Shown: one piece after another, positions 57,988 to 64,000 of the stretch
Layout: every line of letters begins with the position of its first letter
How positions within the stretch are numbered: position 1 is the first letter of the stretch
From: Aeromonas hydrophila subsp. hydrophila ATCC 7966
Lineage (GTDB): Bacteria > Pseudomonadota > Gammaproteobacteria > Enterobacterales > Aeromonadaceae
Direction of reading: 5' to 3'
Assembly: GCF_000014805.1 (NCBI RefSeq)
Contig: NC_008570.1
Location: 3,888,501 to 3,952,500, forward strand
DNA length: 64,000 nucleotides
The notes under the pieces: model-generated
What the model was told of the DNA's origin: nothing
Database searches by the model: none
What the model saw: only the letters and a program-made list of their open reading frames with translations
Translations under genes and position numbers: made by a program

Positions 57988-58991
57988 CAGAGTTCGACCA
58001 GCACGCTCATGCCGACCCGCAGCCCCTCAACCGGTTGCAGCGGGCGCGCCTCTACCTGGAAGCTCTTCATGTCAAAGCCCTGACGGGTATCGGTGGCACG
58101 CCAGGTGGCGAAATCCCCCATCACTGCCACATGGGTCACCTTGAAGCGCACCGTCTGCTCGCCAAGGCCGGGAATACGGGCATCGAACTCGGTACCCAGC
58201 GCAAAGCGGGGCAACAGATCTTCGCGCACGTGGAACTGGGCCCAGGCATCGCTCATGTCGAGCAGGGTCACCACCGGGAAGCCCTGCGGGGCCAGCTCGC
58301 CGCTGCGCAGCAGCACCTGGGCGACTTCCCCGGTGTGCGGGCTGGCGATGCGGGTATCGGCCAGGTAGGCCTCCACTTCGGCCACACCGCCGGCGGCCAT
58401 CTTGGCCTGCTCGCGCGCCGCAATCTTGGTCTCTTCCCGCGCCCCTTCCAGGGTCATCTGGTATTGCTGCCAGGCCATGCCTTCGCTGTACTTGGCCGCC
58501 TGCCAGGCAGTCCAGGCCTCATCGCGCTTTTGCAGCGGCATCACGCCATCCCGATGCAGGCTGGCGATGCGCTCGTAAGTCTTGCCGCGCAGCAACGCGG
58601 CCGCCTTGGCCTTTTGCCACTGATCCTTGGCGGCGGCAATCTGCTGCGCACGCGCCCCTTTCTCGGCCTCTTCGGCCATGGCGCCAGCCGCCGCCTGGCC
58701 GGCCTTGGCCTGGCTCAGCTTGGCTTCGATTTCCGGGCTGGCCAGGGTAAACACCAGCTGATCTTTGGCCAGCTGATCACCCTTTTTAACCAGCACCTCG
58801 TCGATGCGGCCCGCTACCTTGGAGGAGACGGAGTACTGCTGCGCCTCGATCTGCCCCTGCAGGCGCACCGGCTCCGGCTGATAGGCCAGCCAGAAGCGCC
58901 AGCCCAGCCAGATGACCAGCAGTACCAGCGCCAGTGGCAGCAGCAGCGGCTTGGCCTGGCTCATCTTCTTCTTGATGGGGGGATGACTCAT
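57987..58991 (-). CDS. HlyD-family periplasmic adaptor (membrane fusion protein)
   Basis: A 334-residue adaptor with one N-terminal membrane anchor (about residues 15-34), a biotinyl-lipoyl-like half motif (GQIEAQQYSVSSKVAGRIDEVLVKKGDQLAKDQ), a long alpha-hairpin with alternating Ala/Lys/Glu/Gln (about 85-200), the second lipoyl half (TRIASPHTGEVAQVLLRSGELAPQG) and a beta-barrel domain. It should link the ABC-2 permeases to the TolC-like channel encoded upstream. The closest E. coli analogues are YhiI/YbhG. Confidence 0.92.
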   Translation of the reverse strand: MSHPPIKKKMSQAKPLLLPLALVLLVIWLGWRFWLAYQPEPVRLQGQIEAQQYSVSSKVAGRIDEVLVKKGDQLAKDQLVFTLASPEIEAKLSQAKAGQAAAGAMAEEAEKGARAQQIAAAKDQWQKAKAAALLRGKTYERIASLHRDGVMPLQKRDEAWTAWQAAKYSEGMAWQQYQMTLEGAREETKIAAREQAKMAAGGVAEVEAYLADTRIASPHTGEVAQVLLRSGELAPQGFPVVTLLDMSDAWAQFHVREDLLPRFALGTEFDARIPGLGEQTVRFKVTHVAVMGDFATWRATDTRQGFDMKSFQVEARPLQPVEGLRVGMSVLVEL

Positions 58992-59064
58992 GCATTCACC
59001 TCGGCAAACGGGCGACCCTTGGCGGTCGAAACAGACATGAAAAAAGGAGCAGAGTGGCGCGCGA

Positions 59065-60471
59065 TCATGAATTCACCTCGATCACTTGCCCATGCTGATA
59101 TTGATTGAAACTGTTCATCTGACCGGAGAGTGCCAACAGGCGGGCCAGCGAGATCACGTATTGATAGGCGGCAGCAGCGCGCTGGGTCTTGACCCCGGCC
59201 AGCTGGTTGCGGGCATCCACCACGTCGAGGGAGGTAGAGAGCCCCTGCCCGAACGCCTTGTCCCGCAGCAGCACGTTCTCCTCGGCCAGCGCCTGGGTGG
59301 AAGAGAGCGACTGGAACTCCTCCAGCCCTTGCGCCGCCTCGCGCCAGGTCTTCTCGACCAGCAGTTCCAGATCCTGGCGGGTCTTGGCCTGCAGCAGATT
59401 GACCTGCAACTCGGCGCTCTTGGCCGCCTGTACCGTCTCGGAGCGGCCGTCACGGCTCACCAGCGGCATGCTGACGCCCACCCCGACCAACCAGTCCGGC
59501 GTGGTCTTGGAGGCCAGCGAATCATCTTCATAGAGGTTGTAGTTGCCGAACAGGAACAGCTCGGGGGCGTACTTGCCCTTCTCCAGCTTGATCATCCCCT
59601 GCGCCTGCTCCTTCTTGGCCGTCAGCAGCTTGAGACCGGGATGCACCGCCAGCGTCTCCTGCACCAGGGCGTCGAGCTCGGGCATCTGCTGATTGATGAA
59701 GAGCTGGGTGTTGGGCTCGGCCTGCTTGAGCTTGAGCATGTGGCCAAGGGCCAGCTGGGCGATCTCCAGGCTGCGCCTTGCCTTCTGGGTATCGATGCGC
59801 GCTCGGTCATAGGCCGACTGGGCGGAGAGGCGTTCGACCCGGGCAATCTGGCCCTGGGCCTCCAGCTTCTTGGCATGCTCCAGATGGTGGGACAGCCCCT
59901 GCTCGATCTCCTGCTTGGTCTGCACCACCTGGGCCGCCAGCACCACCCCGAAGTAGGTCTGGGAGAGGCTCTCGAAGGTAGACTGCTGCTTCAGTACCAG
60001 CAACTGCTGCGCCTCGCTCACCTGGGCCTGACGAATGTCCTGCGCCGCATCGATGCGGCCACCGGTAAACAGCGGCCACAGCATCTTGACCGAACTGGTC
60101 ACCACGTTCTGTTTGGTGAGGGGGGTGACGAAGTCGTTGGGCGTCAGCTTGAGCACCTGCATGATGGGCGCCAGCACCTTGCCGAATTCCGGATGGTTGG
60201 CGATGGGGTTGAGATCCATCATATCGAGCTCCATCGGCTGATCGAGGTGGGTATAGCTGGCCCCCACGTCCACCTTGGGCAGATACATGGCCTTGGCCGC
60301 CTCGCGCAGTTGCTGCGCCCGCTCCACCCCTGCCTGCTCGGCCGCCAGCCCGTCATCCTGGCGGATGACCCGACTCCAGGCTTCGCTGAAACTGACCGTC
60401 TGGGCCTGGGCCGAGCCCAGCACGGCACCAAGCAGACACGGGTAGAGAGATTTGATGAACCTTGCCGTCAT
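59065..60471 (-). CDS. TolC-family outer membrane efflux protein
   Basis: A 468-residue outer-membrane channel protein with a signal peptide (to GSAQA-QTVSF), and two OEP repeats (about 30-240 and 255-460) rich in Ala/Gln/Leu heptads. SFSEAWSRVIRQDDGLAAEQAGVERAQQL and YLPKVDVGASYTHLD are typical openings, and KGKYAPELFLFGNYNLYEDD begins the second half. First gene of the export operon; the HlyD gene starts 73 bp downstream. GGGGA precedes its ATG. It is not the general tolC by context. Confidence 0.92.
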   Translation of the reverse strand: MTARFIKSLYPCLLGAVLGSAQAQTVSFSEAWSRVIRQDDGLAAEQAGVERAQQLREAAKAMYLPKVDVGASYTHLDQPMELDMMDLNPIANHPEFGKVLAPIMQVLKLTPNDFVTPLTKQNVVTSSVKMLWPLFTGGRIDAAQDIRQAQVSEAQQLLVLKQQSTFESLSQTYFGVVLAAQVVQTKQEIEQGLSHHLEHAKKLEAQGQIARVERLSAQSAYDRARIDTQKARRSLEIAQLALGHMLKLKQAEPNTQLFINQQMPELDALVQETLAVHPGLKLLTAKKEQAQGMIKLEKGKYAPELFLFGNYNLYEDDSLASKTTPDWLVGVGVSMPLVSRDGRSETVQAAKSAELQVNLLQAKTRQDLELLVEKTWREAAQGLEEFQSLSSTQALAEENVLLRDKAFGQGLSTSLDVVDARNQLAGVKTQRAAAAYQYVISLARLLALSGQMNSFNQYQHGQVIEVNS

Positions 60472-60702
60472 ACATCCCCAATCTGTTTGTAATGAAATTG
60501 TTTGGAGCCTTTGCTCGATACAAGCTCGCTATCATAACGCAAACCGGTCCGGGATGGGGACAGGCAAATCGCCTCTCCCCTCACCCATTTGGCCCCGCCA
60601 GTCCGGCTCGACAATATGTCTGATTTTCAAGCACTCCTGAATTTGCAAGCCTTGGCGCGACGTTTTTTTCAGAAAAAAATGGCTGACGCTCAAATACTAA
60701 CC

Positions 60703-60731
60703 TTTTCTCCTGACTAAAAAATGCGTAATAT
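60703..60731 (+). promoter_or_regulatory. Possible dusB-fis promoter
   Basis: TAATAT (60726-60731) is followed by a GC-rich discriminator (ACGCCGCCC), the feature expected of the growth-rate-controlled fis promoter. The -35 region (TTTTCT) is poor, consistent with activator dependence. Confidence 0.35.
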
Positions 60732-60761
60732 ACGCCGCCCTAAGCCGATGGTAACCGTGGA

Positions 60762-61727
60762 ATGCAGATAGGTCCCCACACGCTTGAAACTCCCCTGATT
60801 GTGGCTCCCATGGCCGGTGTAACAGACCGACCATTTCGTGAACTTTGTTTGCGATTGGGCGCCGGCATGGCCGTTTCCGAGATGCTGCTGGCCAACCCGG
60901 ATGTCTGGGATACCCAGAAAACCAGGATGAGAATGGATCACTCTGCAGAAGGTGGCTTGCGATCGGTCCAGATTGCCGGAGCCGACCCCGAGATGATGGC
61001 GTTTGCTGCCCGCTACAACGTGGAGCAGGGCGCTCAGATCGTCGACATCAACATGGGATGTCCGGCAAAAAAAGTGAATAAGAAGCTGGCAGGTTCCGCC
61101 CTGCTGCGCCAACCCGACCTGGTCAGAACCATCTGCCGGGCCGTAGTGGACGCAGTGGAGGTACCTGTCACCTTGAAGATCCGCACAGGATGGGATCCGG
61201 ATAACCGCAATGGCGAGGAGATCGCCCGAATCGCCGAAGATTGCGGTATCGCGGCCCTTGCCGTGCATGGTCGTACCCGTACCGACCTCTATCGGGGCGA
61301 GGCGGAGTACGACACTATCAGGGCGATTAAGCAGGCCGTATCGATTCCTGTTGTCGCCAATGGCGACATAGACAGCCCGGAGAAGGCCCGGTATGTCCTC
61401 GACTATACCGGCGTTGATGCCGTGATGATCGGCCGTGCTGCGCAAGGACGACCCTGGATTTTCCGGGAAATCCGTCATTTTCTTGAGACGGGCACCAAGC
61501 TGCCGCCTCCCGAAAGGGAAGAGGTTCGCACCCTGATGAACGAGCATGTAACCAACCTGCACCAGTTTTATGGTGCATATCTGGGAGCGCGCATTGCCCG
61601 TAAACACGTGGGCTGGTATCTGGATGAAGAAGAGACGGGCCGAGAATTCCGTAAGCACTTCAATGCCCTGGATTGTGCAGATGCACAACTCGAGGCACTC
61701 GAAGCGTATTTCGATGGATTAGGTTAA
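60762..61727 (+). CDS. dusB: tRNA-dihydrouridine synthase B
   Basis: A 321-residue FMN-dependent TIM-barrel enzyme that reduces uridine to dihydrouridine (position 17 in E. coli tRNA). Diagnostic features are LIVAPMAGVTDRPFR at the N terminus, the catalytic Cys100 in INMGCPAKKVNKK, LKIRTGWD, AVHGRTR and VVANGDI. The ATG 60762 follows a weak GTGGA site, and low translation of dusB is usual in this operon. First gene of dusB-fis. Confidence 0.96.
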   Translation: MQIGPHTLETPLIVAPMAGVTDRPFRELCLRLGAGMAVSEMLLANPDVWDTQKTRMRMDHSAEGGLRSVQIAGADPEMMAFAARYNVEQGAQIVDINMGCPAKKVNKKLAGSALLRQPDLVRTICRAVVDAVEVPVTLKIRTGWDPDNRNGEEIARIAEDCGIAALAVHGRTRTDLYRGEAEYDTIRAIKQAVSIPVVANGDIDSPEKARYVLDYTGVDAVMIGRAAQGRPWIFREIRHFLETGTKLPPPEREEVRTLMNEHVTNLHQFYGAYLGARIARKHVGWYLDEEETGREFRKHFNALDCADAQLEALEAYFDGLG

Positions 61728-61752
61728 CGCATAACTAAAGAGCCGACCGAAT

Positions 61753-62049
61753 ATGTTCGAACAAACCCTGACTTCTGATGCATTGGTAACAACTACTCAC
61801 AATCACGCTGCCGAGCCGACCCAGCGCCCCCTGCGTGACTCTGTGCAACAGGCCCTGCGTAACTACCTGGCCCAGTTGAACGGTCAGGAAGTGATTGATC
61901 TGTACGATATGGTTCTCTCCGAAGTCGAAGCTCCCATGCTGGACGTGATCATGCAGTACACCCGTGGTAACCAGACTCGCGCCGCCGTGATGATGGGCAT
62001 CAACCGCGGTACTCTGCGCAAGAAACTCAAGCGCTACGGCATGAACTGA
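61753..62049 (+). CDS. fis: DNA-binding protein Fis
   Basis: A 98-residue nucleoid protein: N-terminal beta-hairpin arm, dimerisation helices ([37 protein letters not shown] region) and the helix-turn-helix [26 protein letters not shown], essentially invariant among gammaproteobacteria. It bends DNA, activates rRNA and tRNA promoters and assists site-specific recombination. It lies 25 bp after dusB in the classic operon and ends in a strong terminator. Confidence 0.97.
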   Translation: MFEQTLTSDALVTTTHNHAAEPTQRPLRDSVQQALRNYLAQLNGQEVIDLYDMVLSEVEAPMLDVIMQYTRGNQTRAAVMMGINRGTLRKKLKRYGMN

Positions 62050-62078
62050 TTTCAGTCAGCCTGCTGCAGTGCAGACGA

Positions 62079-62110
62079 AGGCGTATCCCAGTGATGGGAT
62101 ACGCCTTTTT
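62079..62110 (+). terminator. Terminator of dusB-fis
   Basis: AGGCGTATCCCA and TGGGATACGCCT pair around GTGA and are followed by T residues. Confidence 0.93.
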
Positions 62111-62118
62111 CTATGCCC

Positions 62119-62751
62119 TCACTCCACCGCCAGCTTGATGCCAAGCCCCACGAAAAGCCCCCCCATCAGGCGATTGAGCCAGCGACCCAACCAGCCAGGC
62201 AAGGCCACCTTGCGACTCGCATAGGCGGTCGAGAAGGCCAGCAGATGGCACCAGATCATACCGTTGAAATTGAAGATGCAGCCCAGCACGATGAAGGCCA
62301 GCGCCTTCTGCGGTGCATCGGGAGCGATGAACTGGGGCACAAAGGCGAGAAAGAACAGAGCCACCTTGGGGTTGAGCACATTGGTCAGCAACCCTTGCCG
62401 GAAGATCCGGCCATAGGAGAGCACAGGCAGCCGCATGGCAGGCTCGCGCACAGCCGGTGAGCCAGACCCTTGCCACAGGAGCGAGCCTCCCAGATAGACC
62501 AGGTAGAGCGCCCCCATCAACTTGATGACGGTGAACAGCTCCGCCGAGGCACTCAGCAGAGCCGACAGTCCCAGCGCCGCCGCCAGCACATGTACCATGG
62601 TGCCCGTCCCAATTCCCAATGCAGCCACCGAACCGGCCCGCCAGCCTTGTGAACCGCTGCGCAGCATGATGAGCAGGGAGTCCGGTCCCGGCATCATGTT
62701 CAACAGCAGACCGGATAAGACAAACAACGCCAGATCGTGGATCCCCAACAT
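62119..62751 (-). CDS. LysE/RhtB family amino-acid exporter
   Basis: A 210-residue inner-membrane protein with six predicted helices. The family N terminus is clear (LSGLLLNMMPGPDSLLIMLRSGSQGWRAGSVAALGIGTG, with the NMxPGP motif), followed by GALYLVYLGG and FRQGLLTNVLNPKVALFFLAFVPQF. Members export amino acids or homoserine lactones; the substrate is not predictable. AAGGAGC precedes ATG 62751. The 281 bp between this start and the rRNA terminator show no gene. Confidence 0.92.
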   Translation of the reverse strand: MLGIHDLALFVLSGLLLNMMPGPDSLLIMLRSGSQGWRAGSVAALGIGTGTMVHVLAAALGLSALLSASAELFTVIKLMGALYLVYLGGSLLWQGSGSPAVREPAMRLPVLSYGRIFRQGLLTNVLNPKVALFFLAFVPQFIAPDAPQKALAFIVLGCIFNFNGMIWCHLLAFSTAYASRKVALPGWLGRWLNRLMGGLFVGLGIKLAVE

Positions 62752-63032
62752 ACACAGCTCCTTATGCCTGAAAGAGACAGTCTATGGATCCCGCCTTCCT
62801 TGTCATCCCCCGCAGCAGCAATAGTGATTATCGACGAATGGAATAGCTGGGCAGCCCAAGCGCTACAAGCGATCAGATCAGGTGGCCGGAGGGAATGGTG
62901 AGACTTGAAAATGGGGAGATGAACATCGAGATATCGGCAGCCCCACTTCAGCAATCACAATGGAGGGGAAACAGGTCTGACGGTAATAACTTAGACCAGA
63001 GCCAAGGCTATAACACGTTGAATTTCAGGCAA

Positions 63033-63063
63033 TAAAAAACCCCGCTCAGATGAGCGGGGTTTC
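63033..63063 (-). terminator. Terminator of the rRNA operon
   Basis: On the minus strand AAACCCCGCTCA pairs with TGAGCGGGGTTT and is followed by TTTATTG, directly after the 5S gene. Confidence 0.93.
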
Positions 63064-63074
63064 TCGTGTTGGGT

Positions 63075-63191
63075 GCCTGGCAGTGTCCTACTCTCGCATG
63101 GCGAATGCCACACTACCATCGGCGCTACCGCGTTTCACTTCTGAGTTCGGCATGGGATCAGGTGGTTCCACGGCGCTATGGCCGCCAGGCA
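63075..63191 (-). rRNA. rrf: 5S ribosomal RNA
   Basis: Read on the minus strand it starts TGCCTGGCGGCCATAGCGCC and ends with the complementary TGCCAGGCA. It contains the conserved CCCATGCCGAACTCAGAAGTGAAA and GATGGTAGTGTGG blocks. Length about 117 nt. Confidence 0.97.
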
Positions 63192-63306
63192 AATTCTTCA
63201 ATCTTAGAAAGCTGACGTGAATAACGAACTGCCTGTTGGCGTCGCTATCACTGAATTAGTAGTTCGTTCATTCGCTACAAGGCCCAGAACACTTCTTGGG
63301 TGTTGT

Positions 63307-64000
<694 letters not shown>

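Noticed and set aside
55551..60471. The TolC/HlyD/ABC-2 operon as the secretion system of the giant adhesin
   Set aside because: Type I secretion of RTX adhesins needs a peptidase-like ABC ATPase/permease. These permeases are ABC-2 type without an ATPase, and the operon is 13 kb away beyond unrelated genes.

Overview
The window is chromosomal DNA from a gammaproteobacterium, almost certainly an Aeromonas. Evidence: a 425-residue prolyl aminopeptidase of the Aeromonas sobria type, enterobacterial/Vibrio-like neighbourhoods (dusB-fis, trmB-yggL, ybbA-ybbP/tesA, yciB-yciI), high GC, and an inventory of secreted proteases. The species cannot be fixed from this sequence alone. I see no prophage, insertion sequence, CRISPR array or plasmid function.

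Left part (1-27 kb). A cut-off lipoprotein gene and a PAS-PAS-GGDEF-EAL protein are followed by rraB, a secreted M6 (immune-inhibitor-A type) metalloprotease behind a long structured leader, two tRNA genes (Phe, Asn) under a near-consensus promoter, a 44-codon membrane-protein gene, prolyl aminopeptidase, and a single-chain 1186-residue ABC exporter resembling eukaryotic MRP/ABCC proteins. Next, mostly on the minus strand, come a YgdI-like lipoprotein, a subtilase, a triple-rhodanese protein, glutaminase, yggL and trmB. trmB is preceded by an unusual 44-45 bp tandem repeat array. Then come an M28 aminopeptidase lipoprotein, a PLP aminotransferase, a CSS-motif EAL phosphodiesterase, a YfcH-like epimerase, ybbP-ybbA divergent from tesA with overlapping start codons, and cheV. 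Four peptidases within about 15 kb suggest a proteolytic life style.

Middle (27.2-42.4 kb). One 15.1 kb minus-strand gene encodes a 5047-residue LapA-class type I-secreted adhesin: retention module with a di-alanine LapG-like cleavage motif, Ig/cadherin-like domains, 28 VCBS-type repeats, a beta-sandwich region, a first RTX block, a von Willebrand A domain with a MIDAS motif, and C-terminal RTX repeats. The repeat array is 22 units of exactly 318 bp plus 6 units of exactly 321 bp. It contains a near-identical nine-unit (2,862 bp) segmental duplication with one patch of divergent sequence. No type I secretion genes and no LapD/LapG genes are adjacent. The c-di-GMP enzymes elsewhere in the window could belong to the same regulatory sphere, but that is inference.

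Right part (42.6-64 kb). Housekeeping and transport genes: yidE-type transporter, hemolysin-III/TrhA protein, PanP-type aspartate decarboxylase, yciB-yciI, cysQ, a ComEA-like DNA-binding protein, galU, a POT peptide transporter, an RssB-like response regulator, a dnaT-dnaC-like primosome pair, an NAD(P)-binding protein, and a four-gene TolC/HlyD/ABC-2/ABC-2 export operon that lacks an ATPase. They are followed by dusB-fis, a LysE-type exporter and the 3' end of an rRNA operon (5S complete, 23S partial) on the minus strand. Most convergent gene pairs are separated by bidirectional hairpin terminators.
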